Below the pieces are notes generated by a model. The model saw nothing but the letters and a program-made list of their open reading frames with translations. It was not told the origin of the DNA and ran no database searches. A DNA stretch of 64,000 nt. It comes from Thioclava nitratireducens. GTDB taxonomy: Bacteria; Pseudomonadota; Alphaproteobacteria; Rhodobacterales; Rhodobacteraceae. Location: the NCBI RefSeq assembly GCF_001940525.2, contig NZ_CP019437.1, positions 3,846,682-3,910,681 on the forward strand, read 5' to 3'. The first letter of the stretch is position 1; each line of letters begins with the position of its first letter. Both the position numbers and the translations under genes were made by a program. Below are positions 47,135 to 55,811 of this stretch, in pieces.

Positions 47135-47956
47135 ATGAAGGACGACACGACGCATTCGTTCCGCCACTCGCGGGAAGACGCGCAGACCGCAAAGAACATT
47201 CCCGACACGCCACAGACCCGCGCGCCCGCCTATCGGCTGGCCTATACGGACGTGGATTTCATGCTGCGCGACGAGCTGCGCCCGGTTCGGCTGCAGCTCG
47301 AATTGCTCAAGCCGCAACTGATCATGGACGAGCGCGGCATCGAGTCGACCATCGTCATGTTCGGCGGCGCACGCATCCCTGCCCCCGAAAACAAGGCGAG
47401 CGCCAAGACCGAATATCTCGCGGAACTGTCGGGTTACTACGAGGAGGCCCGCAGCTTCGCCCGCGCGATGACGGAGCGTTCGATGCAGGAATATGGCCGG
47501 GAGAACGTGATCTGCACCGGCGGTGGCCCCGGCGTGATGGAGGCAGGCAACCGCGGCGCGCATGAAGCGGGCGGACAGTCCATCGGCCTCAATATCGTGC
47601 TGCCGCACGAGCAGGCGCCCAACGAATTCGTGACGCCCGATCTGACGTTCAACTTCCACTATTTCGCGATCCGGAAGATGCATTTCCTGATGCGCGCCCG
47701 CGCGGTCTGCGTCTTCCCCGGCGGCTTCGGCACGCTCGACGAGATGTTCGAGGCGCTGACGCTGATCCAGACGGGGCGGATGTCGAAGATCCCCTTCATC
47801 CTGTTCGGACGAAAATTCTGGGAAGAGATCATCAACTGGGATCGGCTGGCCGAGGCCGGGACGATCTCGCCCGAAGATCTCGAGCTCGTCAGCTTCGTAG
47901 AGACCGCAAAAGACGCAGTCGCGATCATCGACGGCTGGGATTACGACAACTGCTGA
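47135..47956 (+). CDS. LOG-family protein (TIGR00730-like), long form
   Basis: Lonely-guy family lysine-decarboxylase-like fold; members hydrolyse cytokinin riboside monophosphates or AMP to base and ribose-5-phosphate. The 273-residue product carries GGGPGVMEAGNRGAHEAG and PGGFGTLDEMFEALTLIQ, the two catalytic/phosphate-binding signatures. An N-terminal extension of about 80 residues precedes VMFGGARIP, as in the longer LOG group. It diverges from dapD and converges on the amidotransferase gene with a nine-base gap. An AMP-hydrolysing activity would overlap that of amn. Confidence 0.88.
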   Translation: MKDDTTHSFRHSREDAQTAKNIPDTPQTRAPAYRLAYTDVDFMLRDELRPVRLQLELLKPQLIMDERGIESTIVMFGGARIPAPENKASAKTEYLAELSGYYEEARSFARAMTERSMQEYGRENVICTGGGPGVMEAGNRGAHEAGGQSIGLNIVLPHEQAPNEFVTPDLTFNFHYFAIRKMHFLMRARAVCVFPGGFGTLDEMFEALTLIQTGRMSKIPFILFGRKFWEEIINWDRLAEAGTISPEDLELVSFVETAKDAVAIIDGWDYDNC

Positions 47957-47965
47957 GGCGTGGGC

Positions 47966-48676
47966 TCAGGCCTTCGCCTCGGCGCTGACCTCGGGAAGCT
48001 GCGCGCGATGTTCGACACCGGCGCGCGCGGCCGCCACCAGCGCCCGAAACAGCGCCCGTTGCCGGTGCGCATAGGTCAGGTATTCCGGGTGCCACTGAAC
48101 GCCGAGGGCGAAAGGTTCCTCGATCCGCTCCACCGCCTGCACCATGCCCGAGCCGTCGCGCGCCGCGACCCGCAGGCCGTCGCCCAACCGATCCACCGCC
48201 TGACTGTGGAGCGCGTTAACCCGCATCGGCTCCAGGCCGGCCAGCGCACCGAGGCGGGTGCCGGGTTCGATCCGCACATCCTTTTTCGGCAAGAGCGTCG
48301 TGTGTTTGCGCGCGTTGTAATGGTCGTAGGCGTCCTGATGCAGATCACCGCCGAGCGCCACGTTGATCATCTGTGCGCCGCGGCAGATCCCCAGCACCGG
48401 CTTTCCTTGCGCCATCGCCTCCTCGACCAGACATTTCTCCAACTCGTCGCGCGCCGGATCGAGGACCGCGCTCGCGATCAGATCGCCGCCATACAGCTCT
48501 GGAGAGATGTCGTCGCCCCCGCCCACGATGACGCCATCGACATGGCGCACCTCGGCGCGTTTGCCCGCGACCCAGCGCACCGAACGCCCGCCCGCAAGCC
48601 AGACGCCGAAGGCGATGAAAGGATAGACCCGCCACCCGGTGCGACGCGAGGTCGATATGCCGATCAGAGGCTTCAT
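47966..48676 (-). CDS. class I glutamine amidotransferase-like hydrolase (PuuD/gamma-Glu-GABA hydrolase family)
   Basis: A 236-residue stand-alone class I amidotransferase with the nucleophile Cys98 in LGICRGAQMINVALGG and His196/Glu198 in QWHPEYL. VDGVIVGGGDDISPELYGG and GDLHQDAYDHYNARKH match the PuuD-type peptidase_C26 family, which cleaves gamma-glutamyl amides. Its start overlaps the stop of the amidoligase gene (ATGA), so the two are made together; the pair suggests synthesis and cleavage, or glutamine-fed formation, of an amide bond. The true substrate is unknown. Confidence 0.9.
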   Translation of the reverse strand: MKPLIGISTSRRTGWRVYPFIAFGVWLAGGRSVRWVAGKRAEVRHVDGVIVGGGDDISPELYGGDLIASAVLDPARDELEKCLVEEAMAQGKPVLGICRGAQMINVALGGDLHQDAYDHYNARKHTTLLPKKDVRIEPGTRLGALAGLEPMRVNALHSQAVDRLGDGLRVAARDGSGMVQAVERIEEPFALGVQWHPEYLTYAHRQRALFRALVAAARAGVEHRAQLPEVSAEAKA

Positions 48677-49632
48677 TTATGCCCGGCAAGCCTCAGAATT
48701 TTCTCGCAGGTTTCGAGCCATTTCCCACCCAGCAGATGAAATTCGGTTTTCGCCGTCAACCATTCGCGACACATCAGACCCAGCAGTTCAGGGTCTGCCG
48801 CGAGCGTCTCCACGAACCACCAACGCTTCCATTCGTTATCGAGCGACCATGTCTCATCGTCGATGCGGCAATCGGGCAGCCGGAAATGGAAGGCGGGACG
48901 CGGCGAAACGGTGCCACCCTTCCCTTCTTCCGGCGCGATCAGGTCGGGTCGCAGTTCGCAGAAGATCGGAAGCATGTCGAGCCCGTGGTTCCGCGACAGC
49001 GTGTGCTTGCGATAAGCCAGGATCACCGCGTCGAGCGCGGCATCCGGGCCGAGCCGCGCCAAATCTTCGATCAGCTTCTTGGGGTAAGGGGCGGTGAAGG
49101 GCAGCACTTCGCGGGTCGCCTCGATCGGCCATGTCTCCCGCATCCACTCCTCGATCAGCGCGAAGGCCAGTAGAGGGCGGACGATGTCCTCTGCGTTGCT
49201 GGACGCGATCTCCGGGTTTAGGTGAAGCCCGAAACCATAAAGCAGCGACCGACCGGTTCCTTCCGCGCCCTCGCTGCGCAGCAAGTCAAGGAAATCAGAT
49301 AGCTGCAGGAGCCCTTCGCGGTCCAGCGGATCGGTCACGATCTCGACCGGAATGACCTCGCGCCCGATGCGTAGACCAAGCTCTTTGAGCGTCCCACCGG
49401 CTTGTTTGCGCAGCGAGATATCGAGATAGACCTGCAGATCGCCGAGCTTCGTACCGGTGACTTCCCAGTCCTGACCGTCGCTGCGCTGCGCCTCGCCGCC
49501 CAAGGCCCGCGCAGCGATCTGCGCGATGCGCGCCTCGGTCAGCCCCGCGAACTCGATCTCCACGCCGGTGCGGCGCGGTTTTCCCTCGGCATTGCAGGGC
49601 TTTGGCAGCGGGGCGATGGCCTCTCGCGTCAT
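48673..49632 (-). CDS. amidoligase family protein (PF12224-like)
   Basis: ATP-dependent amide-bond-forming enzyme of the glutamine-synthetase-like amidoligase group. The 319-residue product (start at 49632 after GGAGACGTC) has RRTGVEIEFAGLT with the metal-site acids Glu25/Glu27, a second acidic strand LQVYLDIS, EIVTDPLDREGL and YGFGLHLNPEIAS with the His/Asn pair typical of the family. The C-terminal portion (PAFHFRLPDCRIDDETWSL; EWKRWWFVETLAADPELL) is specific to this subgroup. It is coupled to the amidotransferase gene. The substrate is unknown. Confidence 0.85.
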   Translation of the reverse strand: MTREAIAPLPKPCNAEGKPRRTGVEIEFAGLTEARIAQIAARALGGEAQRSDGQDWEVTGTKLGDLQVYLDISLRKQAGGTLKELGLRIGREVIPVEIVTDPLDREGLLQLSDFLDLLRSEGAEGTGRSLLYGFGLHLNPEIASSNAEDIVRPLLAFALIEEWMRETWPIEATREVLPFTAPYPKKLIEDLARLGPDAALDAVILAYRKHTLSRNHGLDMLPIFCELRPDLIAPEEGKGGTVSPRPAFHFRLPDCRIDDETWSLDNEWKRWWFVETLAADPELLGLMCREWLTAKTEFHLLGGKWLETCEKILRLAGHK

Positions 49633-49690
49633 GACGTCTCCGGAAACTAGCCACACCCAGCGTCAATGCGGACCCGGCGAAGCGGGTTCC

Positions 49691-50872
49691 TTAAAGACCC
49701 GCCTCCGCCTGAATTTGCGCCCGCGACTTGCGCGCACGCTCGGTCGCCGATTTCAGCTGACCGCAGGCGGCCATGATGTCCTCGCCGCGCGGCGTACGGA
49801 TCGGCGAGGCATAGCCCGCCTTATAGATGATGTCGGCGAAGCTCTCGATCCGCTCCCAGTCGCTGCGCTCGTAGGGCGCGCCCGGCCATTCGTTGAACGG
49901 GATCAGATTGATCTTCGCGGGGATGCCGCGGATCAGCTTCACCAGGCGCCGCGCGTCCTCGTCGCTATCGTTCACCCCCTTGAGCATCACGTATTCGAAC
50001 GTGATCCGCTCGGAGTTCGACAGGCGCGGATATTCCCGCAGCGCGTTCAGCAGCGTCTCGATATTCCAGCGCTTGTTGATCGGCACCAGCTTGTCGCGCA
50101 CTTCGTCGGTCGTGGCGTGGAAGGACACCGCCAACAGACAGCCGATCTCCTCGGCGGTCTTCGCGATCTCCGGCACCACGCCCGAAGTCGAGAGCGTGAT
50201 CCGGCGGCGGCTGAGGCTCAGCCCCTCGCCATCCATCACGACCTTCATCGCGTCGCGGACATTCTCGAAGTTGTAAAGCGGCTCGCCCATGCCCATCAGA
50301 ACGACGTTCGACACCAAACGGGTCTCGTTCTTCGGGCTGTTCTTCTCGGGCCATTCGCCCAGATCGTCGCGTGCGAGCATGACCTGGCCGACGATCTCGC
50401 CGGGCGTCAGGTTGCGCACGAGTTTCTGCGTGCCGGTGTGGCAGAACGAACAGGTCAGCGTGCAGCCCACCTGGCTCGAGATGCACAGCGTGCCGCGGCT
50501 TTCCTCGGGGATGTAGACCGCCTCGACTTCGTGGCCGCCCGCGATCTTCAGAAGGTATTTCCGCGTGCCGTCCTCGGAGACCTGCTTCGAGACGATCTCG
50601 GGCAGGGTAATCTCGAACGTCTCGGCCAGCATCGCCCGGTAATCCTTGGCGAGGTTGGTCATCGCCGCGAAATCGCGCACACCCCAGTAATAGATCCACT
50701 GCCAGATCTGGCCGACGCGCATCTTCGCCTGCTTCTCGGGCGTGCCCGCCTCGATCAGCGCCGCGCGCAGCTGGTCACGGGTGAGGCCGATGAGATTCAC
50801 CTTGCCGCCTTCGGGCAGCTTGCGCGGGATCGTGTGCACGTCTTGCGTGATCGGAGCCTGAGACTGGGTCAT
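49691..50872 (-). CDS. rlmN: dual-specificity 23S rRNA (A2503-C2)/tRNA methyltransferase RlmN
   Basis: Radical SAM enzyme making m2A2503 in 23S rRNA and m2A37 in some tRNAs. The 393-residue product has the cluster motif CTLTCSFC (Cys137, Cys141, Cys144), the [12 protein letters not shown] segment, and the C-terminal mechanistic cysteine in [10 protein letters not shown] (Cys370). AAGGA precedes the ATG at 50872; an upstream in-frame start is not needed. IalB lies upstream on the same strand with its own terminator. Confidence 0.97.
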   Translation of the reverse strand: MTQSQAPITQDVHTIPRKLPEGGKVNLIGLTRDQLRAALIEAGTPEKQAKMRVGQIWQWIYYWGVRDFAAMTNLAKDYRAMLAETFEITLPEIVSKQVSEDGTRKYLLKIAGGHEVEAVYIPEESRGTLCISSQVGCTLTCSFCHTGTQKLVRNLTPGEIVGQVMLARDDLGEWPEKNSPKNETRLVSNVVLMGMGEPLYNFENVRDAMKVVMDGEGLSLSRRRITLSTSGVVPEIAKTAEEIGCLLAVSFHATTDEVRDKLVPINKRWNIETLLNALREYPRLSNSERITFEYVMLKGVNDSDEDARRLVKLIRGIPAKINLIPFNEWPGAPYERSDWERIESFADIIYKAGYASPIRTPRGEDIMAACGQLKSATERARKSRAQIQAEAGL

Positions 50873-50957
50873 CGCATGTTTCCTTGAAATGAGGCGCCTC
50901 ATATAGGGGATTCGCCCCTGCATTAACAGGGGGCGTCGCGCTTTTGGCTCGAACGCG

Positions 50958-50980
50958 AAAACCCCGGCGCATGGCCGGGG
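50958..50980 (-). terminator. rho-independent terminator of the IalB gene
   Basis: CCCCGGC / GCCGGGG with a five-base loop, followed on the minus strand by TTTTC, 25 bases after the IalB stop. Confidence 0.75.
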
Positions 50981-51005
50981 CTCGAATGTCAGGCGCGAGG
51001 GTCGC

Positions 51006-51527
51006 TTACTTGCAGCGCTGCTCGGCCTCGTCGGTCGCGGCGGTGAAGCCCATCAGCGAGAACGTGTCCTCGGTCTGGGTGCCACGGCTCGAACGACCGG
51101 TCAGTTTCACGTCTGCGCCAGCCTTGAGGGCGGCGATGATCTTCGCGTCCTCTTCCGGCGATCCGGCCCAAGCGCCGCCACCGTCGGTGAAGAGGGTGTA
51201 TTTCTGCCCCCCGACTTCCAGATCGACGGTCGAGCCATCCGCGAAAGGATAGCCGCCCATGAAGGAAATCTCGGGCGCCTTACCCGGACGATAGGTCACG
51301 AAGAGCAGGATATCCCCGCGGTTCACCTGTACGACCTTCCCAGCTTTGGTGTTGACCGTTTTCTTCGGCTTCGACACGCCCCAACATTCTTTCGGATCGT
51401 TATCGACGAAGACGCTCCAATCGGTATTCGCAGCGACGCGGTTGGTGCTTTCCTGCGCAATTGCGCCGTGCCCCGCCCCGATCATGAGCGCGGCGACCGC
51501 CGCGATCCGCAGACCCTTCATCATCAT
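51006..51527 (-). CDS. invasion-associated locus B (IalB) family protein
   Basis: Exported protein of the IalB family, 173 residues, with signal peptide ([20 protein letters not shown]) and a mature domain containing [38 protein letters not shown] and [21 protein letters not shown]. The family was named for Bartonella invasion, but homologues are common in free-living alphaproteobacteria, so virulence should not be inferred. Two cysteines (in ECWG and QRCK) could form a disulfide. It is a single-gene unit with a terminator. Confidence 0.9.
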   Translation of the reverse strand: MMMKGLRIAAVAALMIGAGHGAIAQESTNRVAANTDWSVFVDNDPKECWGVSKPKKTVNTKAGKVVQVNRGDILLFVTYRPGKAPEISFMGGYPFADGSTVDLEVGGQKYTLFTDGGGAWAGSPEEDAKIIAALKAGADVKLTGRSSRGTQTEDTFSLMGFTAATDEAEQRCK

Positions 51528-51687
51528 GCTTACAGCCTCCAGCTGTCACGTTGCCTCTGCATCGCCCGGGCTGGTCACCCTGTTTTCGGTGGCGGATGCG
51601 TTTTCCTCTCGATAACACTCATTTAACCCTAAAAAGCCTAGGGGGAAAACCCCGCGACGGCGAGATTTCGCGCATAGGAGGCAGGCG

Positions 51688-52680
51688 ATGACGGCACCCG
51701 AGGCAATGATTGAGCTATGGCGCGGAGGGATGTGTGAATCCGTCCATCATGGCCATGCAGTGATCTTCGGCCCCGAGGGCATCGAAGCGGCTTGGGGCGA
51801 TCCCGAAACAGTAATTTTTCCGAGATCGTCCGTGAAGATGATTCAGGCTTTGCCACTGCTGGAAAGCGGGGCGGCGGAGGCGGCTGGCCTGACCACTTGC
51901 CAGCTGGCCCTGTCCTGCGCGAGCCATTCCGGCGCTCGCATGCACCGCGCCGCAGTCGAAGACTGGCTCGCGACGCTCGGGATGAAGGACGATGATCTGC
52001 GCTGCGGGGCCCATCTGCCGCGCGACAAGGCCGAGAAGAAACATCTGATCTGCGCGGACGGCGCGCCTTGCCAAGCACATAACAATTGCTCGGGCAAACA
52101 TGCCGGCTTCCTGACGCTGAACCGGTATCTGGGCGGCGGGCCGGACTATATCGATATCGATCACCCGGTGCAGCGCGCCGTGAAATCCGCCTTTGAAGAG
52201 GTCACCGAAGAGAGCTCTCCGCGCTATGGGATCGACGGATGCTCGGCCCCGAATTTCGCGACCAGCCTCGCTGGCCTCGCGCGTGCGATGCAATTCTTCG
52301 CGTCGGCGAAACCGGACGGCGATCTGCGGGCGCGCGCTGCCGCCCGACTGGTCGACGCGATGATGGAGTATCCTGAAATGGTCGCGGGCGAAGGGCGCGC
52401 CTGCACCGAAATCATGCGCGAGGCGAACGGGCGTGTCGCCGTCAAAACCGGTGCGGAAGGCGTCTACGTCGCCATGCTTCCGGATCAGAAGCGCGGCGTC
52501 GCCCTGAAAATCACTGATGGCGCAACCCGGGCCTCGGAAGCGGCGATAATCGCGCTGCTGATCCGCCTTGGTGCGCTCGATGCCAACGCGCCCGTGGTGC
52601 ATCGCAGATTGACCGGGCCAATCACCAATTGGCGCGGCCTGAAAACGGGCGAGCTGCGCCGTGCAGCGCAGTTCCCCTAA
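51688..52680 (+). CDS. L-asparaginase, rhizobial (ReAV-like) type
   Basis: Hydrolyses asparagine to aspartate and ammonia, in the PF06089 group that is unrelated to EcAII and has a serine-beta-lactamase-like fold. The 330-residue product has the SxxK-type segment FPRSSVKMIQ (Ser47/Lys50), CASHSGARMH, the metal/cysteine site NNCSGKHAGFL (Cys-Lys), YGIDGCSAPNFATSL and VAVKTGAEGVYVAM. AGGAGG precedes the ATG. The stop is three bases from that of the convergent DUF1217 gene. Confidence 0.9.
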   Translation: MTAPEAMIELWRGGMCESVHHGHAVIFGPEGIEAAWGDPETVIFPRSSVKMIQALPLLESGAAEAAGLTTCQLALSCASHSGARMHRAAVEDWLATLGMKDDDLRCGAHLPRDKAEKKHLICADGAPCQAHNNCSGKHAGFLTLNRYLGGGPDYIDIDHPVQRAVKSAFEEVTEESSPRYGIDGCSAPNFATSLAGLARAMQFFASAKPDGDLRARAAARLVDAMMEYPEMVAGEGRACTEIMREANGRVAVKTGAEGVYVAMLPDQKRGVALKITDGATRASEAAIIALLIRLGALDANAPVVHRRLTGPITNWRGLKTGELRRAAQFP

Positions 52681-52683
52681 AGC

Positions 52684-53502
52684 CTAGAGTCGAAGGGACA
52701 GGCCCTGCGCCCCTGTGTTCCGCAACAGGCTGAGCGCGACATTCTGCGGAGAGACGCTGGCCATGTTCGAAAGCTGCGCGCGCAGTAGATAGTCCCGCGT
52801 CAGGGCAACCAGCTTCTCCGGCGCGGCGAGTTCAGCCGGATCGGAGGTGCCGTAGACGCGTTGCGCCTTGGTCATGTAGATGTCGCGCTGCTGCTCGACA
52901 TCCAAAGCGCCGACACTCGGCGGCAGGTTGAGCGCGGTCTGGAAGACCCGGCTCAAAGCGGGCGATCCGATAATCGTGTACCATTTCGCTGGCTCGGACA
53001 TGTCCCTTGCCGCGAGTGCGGGCAGATCACGCTGAAGGGACATCGCCATGCGCATGTCGTTGTCGACCCCGCCGACCGCGACTTCGAATTCCCGGCTCTC
53101 GAATTGGTTCAGGATCTCATCCGCGAATGTCGAATGCTTGGTGCGCGGAATAGCGAAATCTCCAAAACCGAATGCCTTGGTCAGTGCGAGATAGCTTTTA
53201 TCCGACAGCTTATTGGCAAGCGCCGTGCGATCCAAAGACCCCTCTTCGAGTACTTTGCGGATGAAGTACTTGTTGTCGATATCGGCATCGAGACCGAACG
53301 CGCCCAGCGCCACGCTCAAAAGGCGCCGGTCATCGACCAGTTCCTGTGCCGTATCGATGCTTCCGATCGTCTCACGGAAATAGCGATCAAGACGCTGGTT
53401 TTCCGACGACGCCGCGAAAGCCGCCTTCTGCGTTTCCATCGTGCGCGAGAGAAACCGCCACCCCGCGAACCCGGAAAAGGGAATAACGGGTTGATAAGTC
53501 AT
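52684..53502 (-). CDS. DUF1217 protein of the flagellar locus
   Basis: A 272-residue member of the DUF1217 family, common in alphaproteobacterial flagellar clusters. Features include FAGWRFLSRTMETQKAAFAAS, FGFGDFAIPRTKHSTFADEIL and WYTIIGSPALSRVFQTALNLPPS, giving an all-helical soluble protein. Its start overlaps the flbT stop by four bases, linking it to the flaF-flbT unit. The exact flagellar role is unknown. Confidence 0.88.
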   Translation of the reverse strand: MTYQPVIPFSGFAGWRFLSRTMETQKAAFAASSENQRLDRYFRETIGSIDTAQELVDDRRLLSVALGAFGLDADIDNKYFIRKVLEEGSLDRTALANKLSDKSYLALTKAFGFGDFAIPRTKHSTFADEILNQFESREFEVAVGGVDNDMRMAMSLQRDLPALAARDMSEPAKWYTIIGSPALSRVFQTALNLPPSVGALDVEQQRDIYMTKAQRVYGTSDPAELAAPEKLVALTRDYLLRAQLSNMASVSPQNVALSLLRNTGAQGLSLRL

Positions 53503-53903
53503 GACGCGCCCGCGGCGAGGAGACGTTCCTCCCGTGGGAGAAGCGTCCGTAGCGCCTTCAGCGCTTGGTAATGCTGGTTCTCGATCACGGCGAGCGTGGC
53601 CGCATTCAGCTGCGCCCGGCTATCGTGATCCTTGAGAACTTGGCTGAGTTGTTCGATCCCCCGAAGCAACTGCATCCTTGCCTCTTCGGGGTCGGTGTCC
53701 CCCGACAGCACGAGCTGCGCGATATAGCACACGCGCCGGACAGGCGTGTTCACCTCTTCCGGATGGATCGCGTCGCGCAACCGCAGGATATTTGCGTTCG
53801 GCGTCATGATCGCGAGCCGCGATCGGCGATCTCCGTTTTCGATAACCGCGCCATTAATCAGCACTCTCTCCTTTGGGGCGAGTTTAAGCACTAGGCCGCT
53901 CAT
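53499..53903 (-). CDS. flbT: flagellar biosynthesis repressor FlbT
   Basis: Post-transcriptional regulator that binds the flagellin mRNA leader and destabilises or blocks it until basal-body assembly, in Caulobacter. The 134-residue product has the FlbT pattern: MSGLVLKLAPKERVLINGAVIENGDRRSRL, then NILRLRDAIHPEEVNTPVRRVCYIAQLVLSGD. It overlaps flaF upstream and the DUF1217 gene downstream by ATGA-type overlaps. Flagellin, its presumed target, is two genes upstream and has a structured leader. Confidence 0.94.
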   Translation of the reverse strand: MSGLVLKLAPKERVLINGAVIENGDRRSRLAIMTPNANILRLRDAIHPEEVNTPVRRVCYIAQLVLSGDTDPEEARMQLLRGIEQLSQVLKDHDSRAQLNAATLAVIENQHYQALKALRTLLPREERLLAAGAS

Positions 53904-54274
53904 TGTTTGATCCCTTCTTGCCGCAACCCGCGCATGATTGCGGTGTTCACGTCGATCAAAACATCGACCGAACGCTTTTCCGAAAGGACGAGACGGCTAT
54001 GCGCCTGCGTGAACTCGTTTAGAAAGAAAATGCGCGCGCGGAGGTCCTGCGGCAAGCCATTCTCGGGATCCGCCACATCCGCCGCGAGCGCGGTCCAGAG
54101 GCGGCGGTTTTCGAAGATCGCTTCTGCCAGCGCGGCAAAGGGCACGTCCTGCGAAGACACCTGTTTAAGGCGACGCGTGATGCGGGCAAATAGCTCGAAT
54201 TCGAGACCGCGCGGTGTGCGCATCGGCTGGCTCGGATTGGAATAGGCCGTTTTGGCCAAAGTCGTCGCGTACAC
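53900..54274 (-). CDS. flaF: flagellar biosynthesis regulator FlaF
   Basis: Partner of FlbT that promotes flagellin synthesis or secretion. The 124-residue product begins with GTG (54274; GGAAGG eight bases upstream) and reads MYATTLAKTAYSNPSQPMRTPRGLEFELFARITRRLK. A longer reading from an ATG at 54319 is possible but lacks a ribosome site. Its stop overlaps flbT. It lies just after the flagellin hairpin. Confidence 0.92.
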   Translation of the reverse strand: MYATTLAKTAYSNPSQPMRTPRGLEFELFARITRRLKQVSSQDVPFAALAEAIFENRRLWTALAADVADPENGLPQDLRARIFFLNEFTQAHSRLVLSEKRSVDVLIDVNTAIMRGLRQEGIKQ

Positions 54275-54329
54275 GGGAAATCCTTCCGGTGACTGAAACT
54301 GATCATGTGCGGAGGGCATGAGGGAAGCG

Positions 54330-54351
54330 GGGGCGCCGGATCAGGCGCCCC
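54330..54351 (-). terminator. hairpin downstream of the flagellin gene
   Basis: An eight-pair perfect GC stem GGGGCGCC / GGCGCCCC with a six-base loop, 11 bases after the flagellin stop. There is no T run, so it may be a weak terminator or a 3' stabiliser that lets some transcription reach flaF-flbT. Confidence 0.6.
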
Positions 54352-54361
54352 TACCCGAACT

Positions 54362-55603
54362 TTAACGGAACAGCGAAAGGATGTTCTGGGGCTGCTGATT
54401 GGCGATCGAGAGCGCCTGGATACCTAGCTGTTGCTGAGTTTGCAGAGCCTGAAGCCGTGCCGAGGCCTCTTCCATATCCGCGTCTACCATCGACCCGATA
54501 CCGGCCTTGAGCGAGTCGCTGAGGCTGGAGATAAAGTCGGCTTGCGTGCCGATCCGGCCCTCGACCGAACCGAAGGAAGAAGCCGCATCGGTTGCCGTCT
54601 GGATCAGCGTCTCGATATTGGTGAGCGCAGCGGTCGCCCCCGCGTCAGTGGTCACGTCGATCGATGCGACCGCGGCGAGACCGCCCGAGCCCGCATTGAG
54701 GAATTGCGACACGATCGTCAGATCGCCGGCCAGATCGGCGCCGCCATCATTCTTGAAGGTCAGGGTCGAGTCGCTGGTGGTGCTCACACCGGCGGTGAAG
54801 TCGACTTGCAGGTTGGCGATGCCCAGCGCGTCGATCGCCGATTTCAGTCCAGCGGCGATCAAGTCGGTGCGTGCAGTGCCGGTCTGCGCCGCATCCGCTT
54901 CGGAGAGCGTGTAGCTGACCGTTTGATCTCCGAGGCTGACCTTCACGCTATCGCCCGCGGCCCAGGTAACCGTGTCATCGAGAAAGACTTTGACTCCCGT
55001 CGTATCAGCCTTGGCGAGAGTCGTGGCGGCGGTATCCTTATCGGTAGACACCCCGGCCGAACCGGTGAAGGCCGCTTTCGCAGAGTAACTTCCGACAGAG
55101 AGGTTTTGGGCGGTGACGTCGATATGGCTCGCGGAAACGGTGCCGTCCGAGGCGCGGTCGAGCGACGACAGCACTTTAACGGTCGCAGCCGAGGAGCCAT
55201 CGACCAGGTTCAGGCCATTGAACTGCGCCGCCCCGACGACCGACGTCAGTTGCTCCTGAAGTGCGTCGATATCCGTCTGAATCTTGTCGCGGTCGACATT
55301 CGACTCCTGTGCCGCGACGATCTTGCTTTTCATATCGGTCAGCAGGTCAGTCACGGTTTCGGCGGCCTTACGGGCCACCGCGACAGTCGATTCCCCCAGC
55401 GCGAGGCTATCCGAAATGCCAGAGAAGCTTTTTACGTCGGACTCCATGACCTTCGAAATCGCCCATACGGCCGCGTTGTCTTTCGCCGAGCCGACCGATT
55501 TGCCGGTCGAGATTTCAGATTGGGTGGTGGCGAGGCCGGAATTGATCCCTTTCAGAGTCTGCAGCGCGATCATGGCGCCGGTATTCGTCAGAATGCTGGA
55601 CAT
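54362..55603 (-). CDS. fliC: flagellin
   Basis: Filament subunit, 413 residues. The conserved D0/D1 N-terminus is MSSILTNTGAMIALQTLKGINSGLATTQSEISTGKSVGSAKDNAA and the C-terminus is DFISSLSDSLKAGIGSMVDADMEEASARLQALQTQQQLGIQALSIANQQPQNILSLFR. The middle (about 150-330) is a variable, Ala/Thr/Asp-rich D2/D3 region. AAAGGAT precedes the ATG. The leader upstream carries two hairpins and a CtrA-like site, and the flaF/flbT regulators lie just downstream. Confidence 0.96.
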   Translation of the reverse strand: MSSILTNTGAMIALQTLKGINSGLATTQSEISTGKSVGSAKDNAAVWAISKVMESDVKSFSGISDSLALGESTVAVARKAAETVTDLLTDMKSKIVAAQESNVDRDKIQTDIDALQEQLTSVVGAAQFNGLNLVDGSSAATVKVLSSLDRASDGTVSASHIDVTAQNLSVGSYSAKAAFTGSAGVSTDKDTAATTLAKADTTGVKVFLDDTVTWAAGDSVKVSLGDQTVSYTLSEADAAQTGTARTDLIAAGLKSAIDALGIANLQVDFTAGVSTTSDSTLTFKNDGGADLAGDLTIVSQFLNAGSGGLAAVASIDVTTDAGATAALTNIETLIQTATDAASSFGSVEGRIGTQADFISSLSDSLKAGIGSMVDADMEEASARLQALQTQQQLGIQALSIANQQPQNILSLFR

Positions 55604-55622
55604 GATTTATCCTTTTAATGTC

Positions 55623-55635
55623 GACGCTTTGCGTC
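55623..55635 (-). promoter_or_regulatory. flagellin leader hairpin A, adjacent to the ribosome site
   Basis: GACGC / GCGTC with a three-base loop, ending seven bases before the AAAGGA ribosome site of the flagellin message. A regulator binding here could control translation. Confidence 0.55.
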
Positions 55636-55648
55636 ACTCGGTTGCAAA

Positions 55649-55667
55649 GCCGCGTGTTCGACGCGGC
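55649..55667 (-). promoter_or_regulatory. flagellin leader hairpin B
   Basis: A seven-pair perfect stem GCCGCGT / ACGCGGC with a five-base loop in the transcribed flagellin leader, 45 bases before the ATG. Confidence 0.55.
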
Positions 55668-55751
55668 GCTCATGGCTTTCTGACCAATGCGCCTCGTGAG
55701 CTTTGAAGCGCGCCATCGCTTGGATGCGGCGCCACAATGGCCGAGCAAAGG

Positions 55752-55766
55752 CTAACAACCTGCTAA
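55752..55766. promoter_or_regulatory. CtrA-like site upstream of flagellin
   Basis: CTAA-N7-CTAA (TTAG-N7-TTAG on the coding strand), each half one base off the CtrA consensus TTAA-N7-TTAA. It lies about 150 bases before the flagellin start. Confidence 0.35.
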
Positions 55767-55811
55767 ATCCTGTCCCTAAACTCTTGAGAAATGTCTTTCA
55801 TGATTAACAGC

